Part shown: in pieces, positions 25,815 through 34,264 of the stretch
How the letters are laid out: every line of letters begins with the position of its first letter
Position numbering within the stretch: the stretch's first letter is position 1
Assembly: GCF_007859635.1 (NCBI RefSeq)
Contig: NZ_CP042306.1
Coordinates: 3,174,001-3,238,000 of the forward strand
Source of the DNA: Sphingomonas panacisoli
GTDB lineage: Bacteria; Pseudomonadota; Alphaproteobacteria; Sphingomonadales; Sphingomonadaceae
Direction of reading: 5' to 3'
Length of the DNA stretch: 64,000 nucleotides
Program-made: the position numbers and the translations under genes
Notes under the pieces: generated by a model
The model's database searches: none
The model's input: the letters and a program-made list of their open reading frames with translations, nothing else
Told to the model about the DNA's origin: nothing

Positions 25815-27064
25815 TCTGGCGGTGGTTCTTTGCGCTGTCGGCGGTGCCGCTGCTGTTCGCGACCGGCACGGCGCCGGCCAAGAACGTCGCGACGCGCGTC
25901 GACGCGACCGATGCCGTTCGCCCGGCACAAGTGCTGGTAATGCTGCGCCTGCCGCCGCTGCACTTACGCGGCGGGGCAACCTATTCGGGTAGCTATGGCG
26001 ACGCTGCATCGCAGGCGGCGCGCCGACGGATCGCGAACGGCATCGCCAGGAAATACGGCATGCGGGTCGCCGAAAGCTGGCCGATGCCGTTGCTGGGCGT
26101 CGATTGCTTGGCGCTCGATTTGCCGCCCGGCCTGTCGGTCGATGGGGCGATTGCCTTACTGTCGCGCGACAAGGCCGTGTTGTGGGCGCAACCGGTCCAA
26201 ACCTATGAAGGCCGTGGCGCGCCGGCGACGAGCGACCCGCTCTATCTCGCTCAGCCGTCCGCCAGCGCCTGGCGCCTGTCGACGCTACATAGCTACGCGA
26301 CCGGGCGCGGCGTGCGCGTCGCGGTAATCGACAGCAAGATCGAGCTGACGCACCCGGACCTTGCCGGGCAATTCAGCGTCGATGCGGATTTCGTCGGCGG
26401 CCGCGTGCCGCTCGCCGAACGCCACGGCACGGGTGTCGCCGGCGTCATCGCGGCGAAGGCCGATAACGGCATCGGAGTCGCCGGGGTGGCACCGGCCGCG
26501 CGGCTGATGGCGCTGCGCGCATGCTGGGAATCGACCAGCGGCACGCGGCCGACATTGTGCAGTACGCTGAGTCTCGCGAAGGCGATCGAATATGCGATCG
26601 ATCACGACGCCCAGATCATCAACCTCAGCCTCAGCGGCCCGCCCGACCCGTTGCTCGACAAGCTGATCGATGTTGCGTTGACGCGCGGCATTTCGGTCGT
26701 CGCGGCCTATGACGGCGCGGCGCTGAAGGGCGGGTTTCCCGCGTCGAAGCCCGGCGTGATCGCGGTCACGGACGAATCTTTACCGGCTTGGCCGGCGACG
26801 GTGTACGGTGCCCCCGGACGCGACATTCCCACCACGGAGCCTGGCGGCAAATGGTACATCGTCAACGGCAGCTCCTATGCAGCGGCGCACGTCGCGGGGC
26901 TGATCGCGCTCGCCCGGGAACGGCGCAGCGGCGCCCGCATGCGGATCGCGCTCAAGCCCAACGGGCGGATCATCGACGCCTGCGCGACGCTGGTCTCGAC
27001 CTCGCCCTCCTGTGACTGCGAATGCGCGATCCGACGAGCGCAACAGGCGCGCGGCAAGTCCTGA
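25811..27064 (+). CDS. Secreted S8 subtilisin-like serine protease
   Basis: A 417-residue exported protease with signal peptide (to about GTAPAK), an N-terminal prodomain-like segment, and a subtilase domain. The triad is Asp174 (AVIDSKIELTHPD), His205 (ERHGTGVAGV) and Ser355 (NGSSYAAAHVAG). The usual Pro after the serine motif is Ala, and the oxyanion Asn position appears to be Asp301 (VVAAYDGAA), as in a few other subtilases. A cysteine-rich tail (SCDCEC) closes the protein. ATG 25811 overlaps the anti-sigma stop by 4 bases. It may process envelope proteins or the anti-sigma factor in the sigma pathway. Confidence 0.88.
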   Translation: MIWRWFFALSAVPLLFATGTAPAKNVATRVDATDAVRPAQVLVMLRLPPLHLRGGATYSGSYGDAASQAARRRIANGIARKYGMRVAESWPMPLLGVDCLALDLPPGLSVDGAIALLSRDKAVLWAQPVQTYEGRGAPATSDPLYLAQPSASAWRLSTLHSYATGRGVRVAVIDSKIELTHPDLAGQFSVDADFVGGRVPLAERHGTGVAGVIAAKADNGIGVAGVAPAARLMALRACWESTSGTRPTLCSTLSLAKAIEYAIDHDAQIINLSLSGPPDPLLDKLIDVALTRGISVVAAYDGAALKGGFPASKPGVIAVTDESLPAWPATVYGAPGRDIPTTEPGGKWYIVNGSSYAAAHVAGLIALARERRSGARMRIALKPNGRIIDACATLVSTSPSCDCECAIRRAQQARGKS

Positions 27065-27770
27065 GCGACCCCACCTGCGTTTAATATTGCCAGTCGCCGC
27101 AGCGATCGCCGCCATGCTCGCGGTGCCGCCCGCGCATGCCCAAGTCTCCGGCCGCGTATCGATCGACAGCCAGTATCGCAGCCGCGGCTACCAAATCACC
27201 GACGCCAGCCCGGTCGTAACCGCGGCGATCAGCTACGACGACAGATCGGGCGCCTATGCGAGCGGGGTCGTCATCGCCGGCGTCGAGGATTCGGACATCG
27301 GCATCGCCGGTTACGAAGCAACCCTGGGCTATGCGGCGCGAGTGACACGCGCGTTGTCGATCGAGGCCGGCGTGCAGCGAACGGCCTATGCCCGGCGGAC
27401 CGGCGAGCGGCTCGCTTTGGCCTATGACGAGCTCTACGCCGGGCTGACGTTCCGCGCGATCACGGCGCGTATCTATTATTCGCCCGATTATCTGCGTCCG
27501 GGCCGTCGCACGCTGTATACGGAGGTCGAGGGGAGCCTTCGCGTGCTGCCCAAGCTGAACGTCAACGCCCATGTCGGCGCTCTCACTGATCTCGGCACCC
27601 CGCCGCCGTTCGTTGCACGCTCCAGGATCGACTGGCGCGTCACGGTCTCGCGATTGCTCGGACCGTTCGAACTCTATGCCGGCCTGTCGGGTCGCGGACC
27701 CGGCGCCGATTTCTACGCGCGGACCAGAGGCCGCGCGGTCGCGACCATCGGGGCTGCCTTCGCGTTCTAG
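27012..27770 (+). CDS. TorF-family putative porin
   Basis: A 252-residue outer-membrane beta-barrel candidate with a signal peptide ending at AHAQ near residue 44, then GRVSIDSQYRSRGYQIT, the usual opening of the TorF/Gcw_chp family, and alternating-hydrophobicity strands to a terminal Phe (AAFAF). GTG 27012 overlaps the subtilase by 53 bases; it gives a basic n-region, so it is kept, although a later start is possible. Last gene of the sigma operon, followed by a hairpin. A role as the exported target or effector of that stress response is inferred from position. Confidence 0.78.
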   Translation: MTANARSDERNRRAASPERPHLRLILPVAAAIAAMLAVPPAHAQVSGRVSIDSQYRSRGYQITDASPVVTAAISYDDRSGAYASGVVIAGVEDSDIGIAGYEATLGYAARVTRALSIEAGVQRTAYARRTGERLALAYDELYAGLTFRAITARIYYSPDYLRPGRRTLYTEVEGSLRVLPKLNVNAHVGALTDLGTPPPFVARSRIDWRVTVSRLLGPFELYAGLSGRGPGADFYARTRGRAVATIGAAFAF

Positions 27771-27782
27771 TCGCCGACAGAC

Positions 27783-27800
27783 GCCTGACCTTCGTCAGGC
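27783..27800. terminator. Hairpin between convergent genes
   Basis: GCCTGAC-CTTC-GTCAGGC, a perfect 7-bp stem with a 4-base loop, 12 bases after the porin stop and overlapping the stop of the convergent phasin-like gene. There is no T-run, so it would act as a bidirectional stem or mRNA end rather than a classic terminator. Confidence 0.5.
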
Positions 27801-28154
27801 TAGCCGACGCGCGTTCGCCATGACTTGCGTGTGGATCGGCGCCCACCACGCAGCAGTGGCGTCGATCGAACTCTCCCACCAATCCAGCAGCGCGATATCG
27901 CCGAACCGCATGGCGTCGGTCCGTAAGGCGCGGGCCGCACCAGCCTGAGCCTTGCCGAACGCAGCCGCTTTTTCCGGGACCAGTCGGCCGAACTCGGCCA
28001 GCGGCTCGCGGCCGGGAGCGCCGAACATCGCCATCCGCGCGCCGATCACCGCCTGCGACGCCGCCAACGTCTCGGCGATCGTCAGCGACAGGCGCCACAT
28101 ATCGAAACTCGCCGTCACGAAACGATCGATCGCATGGTCGTGCTTCATCGTCAT
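27795..28154 (-). CDS. Small phasin-like protein
   Basis: A 119-residue helical protein with no signal or membrane segment. It has alternating Ala/Glu-rich amphipathic helices (FDMWRLSLTIAETLAASQAV, GKAQAGAARALRTDAMRF) and a WWESS...WWAPIH end, resembling the short phasin-like proteins that coat polyhydroxyalkanoate granules in Alphaproteobacteria. It is a single gene, convergent with the porin gene. ATG 28154 and 28148 are both possible. The phasin link rests on general composition and is tentative. Confidence 0.6.
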   Translation of the reverse strand: MTMKHDHAIDRFVTASFDMWRLSLTIAETLAASQAVIGARMAMFGAPGREPLAEFGRLVPEKAAAFGKAQAGAARALRTDAMRFGDIALLDWWESSIDATAAWWAPIHTQVMANARRLA

Positions 28155-28362
28155 TGCTCCCGGTCGTGAGCCTGGCAGTTAGGGGCGCGCGCTGCAGTGC
28201 ACAATCTTCACGAACGCCTTTTTCGACACTGCCGTCGGACACCTGTGACATCTTCGCCACAATCTTGATTGATGAATGAATGAATATTGACACGAGAGTG
28301 AGCGTCTGTATTTTTCGGCGCTCCACGCATCCGAGAATGCGATGATTTTTTGGGAGGGTTCG

Positions 28363-30624
28363 ATGAAGGCAGGTTTCTGGCTATCGGTTTCGGTCGCCGC
28401 ATTGATGAGCTCGGGTGTCGCGCACGCGCAGACCGCCCCCACCACCGATCCGACAGCGGCCAGCGCGCCCGATGCGCAGACCGGCACCGACACGCAGGAC
28501 GGCGATATCGTCATCACCGCCGAGCGCCGCTCGACCAGCCTTCAGCGTACCCCAGTCGCCGCCAGCGTCCTCAACGGCGAAGACCTCGTTCGCAAGAGCA
28601 TCAGCACTGTCGAACAGTTGCAGTTCGCGACGCCGTCGCTGACCGTCAACACGTCGGGTCAGTCGAACAGCTTCAACATCCGCGGTATCGGCAAGACCGA
28701 AATCACCAGCTCGATCGGCGTCGGCGTCGTCACCTATCGCGACGGCGTGGCGACATTCCCGGGCTATTTCCAAACCGAACCCTATTACGACATCGCCAGC
28801 GTCGAAGTGCTGCGCGGTCCGCAGGGCACCTTCGCCGGTGGCAACGCGACCGGCGGCGCGGTGTTCATCACCGAGAAGAACCCGGACACGAAAGCCGTCA
28901 ACGGCTACATGCTGGCGCAGTACGGGAACTATAACGACTACAAGTTCCAGGGCGCGATCAACCTGCCGATCAGCAGCACCCTGGCGCTGCGCGTGGCCGG
29001 CAACTACGAAAAGCGCGACACCTTCTTCAAGGTGACCGGGCCGTGGACCGGCAATCCGGGCAACCTCGATTCGTTCAGCACCCGCGCCAGCCTGTTGTGG
29101 GAGCCGGATTCGCACCTGCGCGTGCTGATCAAGGGCGACTATAACAACGTCATCTACGGCGGTTTCCCCAACACCCCGGCCTATTTCAACCGGGGCACGG
29201 CGGCGGCGCCGATTTTCGTTGCCAACAATTCCGATCCGTTCAACGTCACCAGCAACGCGTTCCTGACGGGCAAGGACGAGTTCGGTCGCGTGTCGGCGAA
29301 CATCAGCTACACGTTCGACAGCGGCCTCATGATCCGCTCGATCTCGGCTTATCAGAACGGCACCACGCAGGAGACGCTCGACGCCGACGGCACCGCGACC
29401 GGCAATCCGGTCATCGCGCCGAGCGGCAACCAGACGTTCCAGGATTTTGCGCGCGAGCACATCTGGTCGCAGGAATTCAACATCGTCTCGCCCGACAGCA
29501 ACCGTTTCACCTGGTTGCTCGGCGCGTACGTCCAGCGTGACAGCTATCGTTTCCCGCCGAACGGCGGCTATCGCTCGCTGAGCGACACCGGGACGCTGCG
29601 CTCGCTCGAGATCATCGGCACCAACCCCCACACCGCGCTCGCCGGGTTCGGCCAGATCGGGTACAAGCTGACCGACAGCCTGCAGGTTACGCTCGGCGGC
29701 CGCTGGTCGCGCACCACGTCGCGCAACGATGCCACTTATCCGGCCACGTTGTTCGTCGGGATTCTCGTGCCGGTGACCATCAAGCAGAACGATTTCTTCT
29801 CGAGCAGCAACGTCGATGGCAAATTCGCCATCAACTGGACGATCGACTCCAACAATTTCGCTTATGCCTTTGTTGCCACCGGCACCAAGGCCGGCGGACT
29901 GAACGGCTCCAATTTCTTCGGCGTGACACCGCGCGCGTTCCGGCCGGAACGGGTGACCGACTATGAAATCGGCTACAAGGGCACGCTGATGAACGGCCAT
30001 CTGCGCACGCAGATCGGCGGCTATTACAACGTGTACAAGAACTTCCAGGTCTCGATCGTCGATCCGGCGACACCGAACTACAACTCGATCTTCAACGTGC
30101 CCAATCCGACCAAGCTTTACGGCTTGGAAGCGTCGGCGCAGGGTTCGTTCGGCGCGTTCCAGTTCGACTTCTCGACCTCGATCTCCCATTCGGAAGTCGG
30201 CAAGTTCTTCGCGCGCGATCCGCGCATCGGGACGACCGGCACGTGCGATCCCGTAAACGGTCCGGGCAACGCCACCTGCCTCAACCTCGACGGCCGTCGC
30301 CAGACCTATTCGCCGCAATTCACGGTGAGCGTCGGTGCGCAATATGCCATCCCGCTCGGCACCGGCGTGACGCTGACGCCGCGTGTGGACTACGCGCACA
30401 TCTCGAGCGTGTGGGCGACGTTGTTCCAGCGCGCCGATCTGGGCGACTATCTGCCCCAACGGAATATCGTGAACGCGCAGCTGACGCTGAACACCGGCAA
30501 GTGGACGATCGGGGCGTACAGCACCAATCTGACCGATCAGCATTATATCAGCTCGCTGAACGGTATCCGCCGCATGGCCGCTCCGCCGCGCCAGTACGGC
30601 GTGCGCGCCAGTTTCTCCTTCTGA
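28363..30624 (+). CDS. TonB-dependent receptor, FecA/cirA-like shorter type
   Basis: A 753-residue outer-membrane receptor with signal peptide ending at AHAQT, a plug domain (DIVITAERRSTSLQRTPVAA, SFNIRGIGKTE, VEVLRGPQGTFAGGNATGGA) and a barrel ending in RASFSF. It lacks the long N-terminal region and oligosaccharide-type plug of the other two receptors and looks more like receptors for small aromatic or siderophore-type ligands, but the substrate cannot be read from sequence. ATG 28363 has GGGAGGG five bases upstream. A likely terminator and a TetR regulator follow. Confidence 0.92.
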   Translation: MKAGFWLSVSVAALMSSGVAHAQTAPTTDPTAASAPDAQTGTDTQDGDIVITAERRSTSLQRTPVAASVLNGEDLVRKSISTVEQLQFATPSLTVNTSGQSNSFNIRGIGKTEITSSIGVGVVTYRDGVATFPGYFQTEPYYDIASVEVLRGPQGTFAGGNATGGAVFITEKNPDTKAVNGYMLAQYGNYNDYKFQGAINLPISSTLALRVAGNYEKRDTFFKVTGPWTGNPGNLDSFSTRASLLWEPDSHLRVLIKGDYNNVIYGGFPNTPAYFNRGTAAAPIFVANNSDPFNVTSNAFLTGKDEFGRVSANISYTFDSGLMIRSISAYQNGTTQETLDADGTATGNPVIAPSGNQTFQDFAREHIWSQEFNIVSPDSNRFTWLLGAYVQRDSYRFPPNGGYRSLSDTGTLRSLEIIGTNPHTALAGFGQIGYKLTDSLQVTLGGRWSRTTSRNDATYPATLFVGILVPVTIKQNDFFSSSNVDGKFAINWTIDSNNFAYAFVATGTKAGGLNGSNFFGVTPRAFRPERVTDYEIGYKGTLMNGHLRTQIGGYYNVYKNFQVSIVDPATPNYNSIFNVPNPTKLYGLEASAQGSFGAFQFDFSTSISHSEVGKFFARDPRIGTTGTCDPVNGPGNATCLNLDGRRQTYSPQFTVSVGAQYAIPLGTGVTLTPRVDYAHISSVWATLFQRADLGDYLPQRNIVNAQLTLNTGKWTIGAYSTNLTDQHYISSLNGIRRMAAPPRQYGVRASFSF

Positions 30625-30636
30625 CCTAAGGGGGCG

Positions 30637-30678
30637 CCCGCGCGGGATCGGCAGGGCCGGGTCGCGCGGGTGGTTTTT
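30637..30678 (+). terminator. Rho-independent terminator after the TonB receptor
   Basis: Stem CCCGCGCG (30637-30644) with CGCGCGGG (30663-30670), an inner CGGC/GCCG stem in the loop, then TGGTTTTT ending at 30678. It begins 12 bases after the receptor stop and separates that gene from the TetR gene. Confidence 0.65.
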
Positions 30679-30749
30679 CGGCCGAGTGCTGGCGTCCGTC
30701 GTCAGGATCGGCGACAGGGGTTGGGCAGGCATACCGGGGGCCGGGGTTG

Positions 30750-31448
30750 ATGACGACCGAAGTGAAACCGAAACGGCGGACCAAGGCCGAACAGCGCGCC
30801 GAAAGCCTTGAGCAGATTCTCGACGCCGCGGAGTATCTGTTCGCCGAACATGGCCTGCACGGCGTGACGCTGAAGGATGTCGCCAAGCGCGTCGGCGTCC
30901 ACACCTCGCTGCTGCATTACTATTTCGACGACAAGAAAGCCCTGTTCGACACGGTGGTCGCACGCCGCGCGCCCGTGACGATCAAGCGGCGGATGGACGC
31001 GCTCGACGCGTACGAGCGCACGTGCGGCGGCAAGCCTACGGTGGAGGGCGCGCTCCACGCCTTTCTCGACAGCGATCTCGAATTGTTCAGCCAGACCGAC
31101 GAAGGTTGGCGGCGTTACGGCCAGCTCGGCGCGCTGATGAGCAATGCCGCGGTATGGGGCGCCGAGTTGATGGACACGCACTTCGACGAAGTCGTGTTGC
31201 GGCTGATCGGCGTGCTCAAACGTGCGCTGCCCGATTGTCCCGAAGAGGATTTGTTCTGGGGCTATCACTTCGTCAGCGGCGCGCTGATGCTGACGCTGGC
31301 GCGCACCGGTCGCATCGACAAATTGTCCGGCGGTTTGTGCCGGTCGGACGACTTCGCCGCCGTGAAGGCGCGCATGGCGGATTTCATGGCGGCGGGGTTC
31401 ATGGGCATCTGCCAACAACGCGCCCGGGAACGCGCCGCCAAGGCCTGA
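30750..31448 (+). CDS. TetR/AcrR-family transcriptional regulator
   Basis: A 232-residue repressor-type protein. The N-terminal helix-turn-helix (about residues 14-65) reads ILDAAEYLFAEHGLHGVTLKDVAKRVGVHTSLLHYYF in sequence order, a standard TetR core, followed by an all-helical ligand/dimer domain. ATG 30750 is used; TTG 30747 directly precedes it. It lies between the TonB receptor, from which it is separated by a terminator, and the SLOG/SLATT-like gene 46 bases downstream. Its target could be either neighbour; no palindrome was identified. Confidence 0.9.
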   Translation: MTTEVKPKRRTKAEQRAESLEQILDAAEYLFAEHGLHGVTLKDVAKRVGVHTSLLHYYFDDKKALFDTVVARRAPVTIKRRMDALDAYERTCGGKPTVEGALHAFLDSDLELFSQTDEGWRRYGQLGALMSNAAVWGAELMDTHFDEVVLRLIGVLKRALPDCPEEDLFWGYHFVSGALMLTLARTGRIDKLSGGLCRSDDFAAVKARMADFMAAGFMGICQQRARERAAKA

Positions 31449-31494
31449 TACACGGTCGTTGACCTGTCCTGGCGGATCGCCTTACGCAGGTGAC

Positions 31495-33300
31495 GTGACC
31501 GAGCCGGTATCCGAACCATCGATCGAATCCGCCGGCCTCGCGCCGCGAGAAAAGCTCGGCATCGGCGTCACCGGGCATCGGCTCGATCGCTTGGGTGCGG
31601 ACAACGTTCCCGCCGTGACCGATGCCTTGACCGCGCTGTTCCTGCAGATCGACCGGATCGCGCGCACCCAGGCGCCGAACGACCTTCGCCTGATCACTGG
31701 ACTCGCCGAAGGCGCCGATTGCATCGCCGCCGATTGTGCGGTCGCGCGCGGTTGGGCGCTCGACGTGGTGCTGCCTTTCTTCCGCGACGATTTCGCCGAG
31801 GATTTCGAGGAAGGCGTGGCACGCGCCCATTTCCTCAGCAGGTTGGCGGCCAGCACCGCGATCCTTGAATTGCCCGGCGAGCGCGACGCCCCCGGCGGGC
31901 AAGGCGTCGCCTATGAACGCGCCGGCCGCGTCGTGCTGTCGCAGTGCGACATCTTGGTCGCCGTATGGGACGGCGAACCGATCCGCGGCCGGGGCGGCGC
32001 GGCACAGATCGTTGCCGAGGCGGTGCTGCAGGGCATCCCCGTCATCCATATCGATCCGGCCGATACGCAATCGCCGAAATTGCTGTGGGACGGGTTGGAG
32101 GAACTCGATCTTGGCCAGCAGTCCGTGGAGACGGTGGCGCGGGGCGATCTGAACGGCCTGCCCGGGCTGATCCGCGGGCTACTCGATCCGCCATCGGATC
32201 CCGACAGCCGCGCCATCCTTGATCGGTTGGGCGCTCAACGCGGCAGCCGCTGGGCGATCGCGTTCGGCTATCCGATGCTGCTCGCGATCATGGGAATACG
32301 CCGTCCGAAACGGTCCGATTTCACCCGCCGCATCCGGCTTGGCGCTCCTGCGGGCATCCCGACCGCCAATTGTTCGGCGGACACGGCCTTTGCCGGCGCG
32401 TTGCGCGACGAACTGGCGCCGCGGTTCGCGCAGGCCGACGCGGTCGCCACGCGCACGGCGCAACTGTTCCGTAGCGTCTATGTCACCAATTTCCTGCTTG
32501 CCGCGCTGGCCGTGGTGCTGTCGCTGCTCGGGCTGGCGCTGCCGGCGAGCACCAAGCCGCTGCTCATCACGCTCGAGCTGGTGACGATCGCCGCGATCCT
32601 GATCCAGACGCGCGTCGGCAACCGCGCCGCGTGGCATCGGCTGTGGCTCGACAACCGCGCGCTGGCCGAACAATTGCGCTGCTTGGCGATTTCGGCGCAG
32701 CTCGGCGACCTCGACCTGCGCGAGACGAGCGCGCGGGCGGCGGGATGGGTGAACTGGTACGCACGCGGCACCTCGCGCGATCTCGGGCTGCCGTCGGGAC
32801 GGGTCGATGCGGCCTATCTGGGGTGCGTGCGCGATAGCCTGATCGCATTGATCGACGATCAGGTCGCGTATCTGGCGAGCGACGCCGACCGGATGCACCG
32901 GCTCGAACACCGCCTCCACATGCTCGGCACGGTGATGTTCGGGCTGACCGTCGTGACGTGCATCGGCCTGCTGATGTTCAAGGCGGCCGATGCGATGATT
33001 CACAGCCTCGACATGCTGGCGCAGCCGCTGACGATCGCGGCGACGATCATCAGCGCCGCGCTGCCCGCGGTCGGCGCGGCGATTTACGGCATCCGCATGC
33101 AGGGCGACTTTGCCGGCATCGCCGAGCGCAACCACGCGCTGGGCGAGCAACTCGCGACGATGCGCAAGGTGATCGCGGAGGACGACCTGACGTTCGACAC
33201 GCTCAGTCGCCGCGTCCGCCGCGTGACCGGCCTGCTGACCGATGGTCTCGCCAGCTGGCTACGGACCTATCACGCCCGCCCGCTCGCGCTACCGGGCTAG
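31495..33300 (+). CDS. SLOG-like Rossmann domain fused to SLATT-like membrane domain
   Basis: A 601-residue protein of unknown function. The N-terminal region (about 20-235) looks like a SLOG/LOG nucleotide-binding fold: GIGVTGHR (22-29), RLITGLAEGAD (65-75), ILVAVWDGEPIRGRGGAAQI (153-172). The C-terminal region has two helix pairs (about 328-371 and 476-533) with charged loops including WHRLWLDNRALAEQL, the layout of SLATT/DUF4231-type domains of conflict systems. GTG 31495 follows GCAGG; an upstream TTG 31459 is weaker. It stops 1 base before the convergent protease gene. Known SLOG-SLATT proteins are thought to couple a nucleotide signal to a membrane effector; that role is inferred here. 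Confidence 0.65.
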   Translation: MTEPVSEPSIESAGLAPREKLGIGVTGHRLDRLGADNVPAVTDALTALFLQIDRIARTQAPNDLRLITGLAEGADCIAADCAVARGWALDVVLPFFRDDFAEDFEEGVARAHFLSRLAASTAILELPGERDAPGGQGVAYERAGRVVLSQCDILVAVWDGEPIRGRGGAAQIVAEAVLQGIPVIHIDPADTQSPKLLWDGLEELDLGQQSVETVARGDLNGLPGLIRGLLDPPSDPDSRAILDRLGAQRGSRWAIAFGYPMLLAIMGIRRPKRSDFTRRIRLGAPAGIPTANCSADTAFAGALRDELAPRFAQADAVATRTAQLFRSVYVTNFLLAALAVVLSLLGLALPASTKPLLITLELVTIAAILIQTRVGNRAAWHRLWLDNRALAEQLRCLAISAQLGDLDLRETSARAAGWVNWYARGTSRDLGLPSGRVDAAYLGCVRDSLIALIDDQVAYLASDADRMHRLEHRLHMLGTVMFGLTVVTCIGLLMFKAADAMIHSLDMLAQPLTIAATIISAALPAVGAAIYGIRMQGDFAGIAERNHALGEQLATMRKVIAEDDLTFDTLSRRVRRVTGLLTDGLASWLRTYHARPLALPG

Positions 33301-33301
33301 A

Positions 33302-34237
33302 TCAGAGCCCGCGCAACCGATCGCGGAAGCCCGCGCGCGCTTCGTCGAGCCGCGAATTGAGTTCCTGCCGCAATTGCCCGCGCAGTTCGTCGAGCGCCGA
33401 CGGGCCGCCCGCCTGATCGGTGACGTGCTTGACCGTTTCGTCGACGCTCGGCCCGAACATGCCGAGCCCATGCGATTGCTCGATCGCGCCGATCGTCCAG
33501 AACTGGTCGGCATGCGCGAACTTGTCCATGACCTCGAACGGGATCGTGCAATAGCCCTTGTTACCCCAGTTCGGTCCCCAGCTGTTGCGCACCAGATACG
33601 CTTTGTCGTCGAGGTCGTAGCCGACGATCAGCATCGCATGGCCGCTCGGCGGCGGATCGCCCGCGCCGACATTCGGCACCGGCATGACCCCCGTCTGCTC
33701 GGCTCCGTCATAGCATTCGCGCGGCGCGTAGATGCCGAACGCGACCGGCAGACCTTGCGCCAATGCCGCCCACGCCGACTCACCGTAGGGCGTCCGCGCG
33801 AACTGCACCGCGTTGTAATGCGTCGCGTTCTGGTAGCAGGCCTCGGTCGGCTTGGCAGTGACCATCGCCTCCTCGAACGGCCACATCCGTTCCTCGCACA
33901 CGCCGAACGCCATCACCGCGGCCATGCCATGATGGATGTAGCTGCCGGTATTCGCGTTCGCCTCTTCCTTCGCCATCGCGCGCGAGTTGTAGAACAGGAA
34001 CAGCCGCGACATGTCCGTCACCGCCAGCCCGGCCTTCTTCTGGTGCAGTTCGAGCGCACCGACGATCGCGTTGGCGGTGCAGCTTTCGGTATGCCGCTGA
34101 TCCTCGACCGGCGAGCAATGCTCCCGCAGATCGACGTGCCGCGGCAGCGTCTGCAGGACACCGGGATCGGCGTTGAGCTTGGGCGCCGGCGCCAGGGTCT
34201 GTTCGAAACGGCAACCGTTCAGCGAGCGATCGGACAT
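33302..34237 (-). CDS. Cytosolic papain-like (C1 family) cysteine protease
   Basis: A 311-residue protease with no signal peptide and almost no prodomain. The catalytic set is Gln47 and Cys53 in SPVEDQRHTESCTANAI, His200 in SGHAMLIVGYD and Asn218 in VRNSWGPNWGNKGY. The motif around the cysteine departs from the usual QGxCGSCWAFS. The C-terminal 50 residues form a charged helix. It ends the operon whose previous gene encodes the zinc-ribbon kinase (27-base gap). AAGGAG lies 9 bases before ATG 34237. It may be an effector controlled by the kinase/FHA proteins; that is inference. Confidence 0.88.
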   Translation of the reverse strand: MSDRSLNGCRFEQTLAPAPKLNADPGVLQTLPRHVDLREHCSPVEDQRHTESCTANAIVGALELHQKKAGLAVTDMSRLFLFYNSRAMAKEEANANTGSYIHHGMAAVMAFGVCEERMWPFEEAMVTAKPTEACYQNATHYNAVQFARTPYGESAWAALAQGLPVAFGIYAPRECYDGAEQTGVMPVPNVGAGDPPPSGHAMLIVGYDLDDKAYLVRNSWGPNWGNKGYCTIPFEVMDKFAHADQFWTIGAIEQSHGLGMFGPSVDETVKHVTDQAGGPSALDELRGQLRQELNSRLDEARAGFRDRLRGL

Positions 34238-34264
34238 TGTCTCAACTCCTTTGCGTCAGGCCCG

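Noticed and set aside
28270..28300. ATGA tandem repeat before the third receptor (GATGAATGAATGAAT) as a phase-variation tract
   Set aside because: Only three short units, outside the coding region; too short to support a claim.
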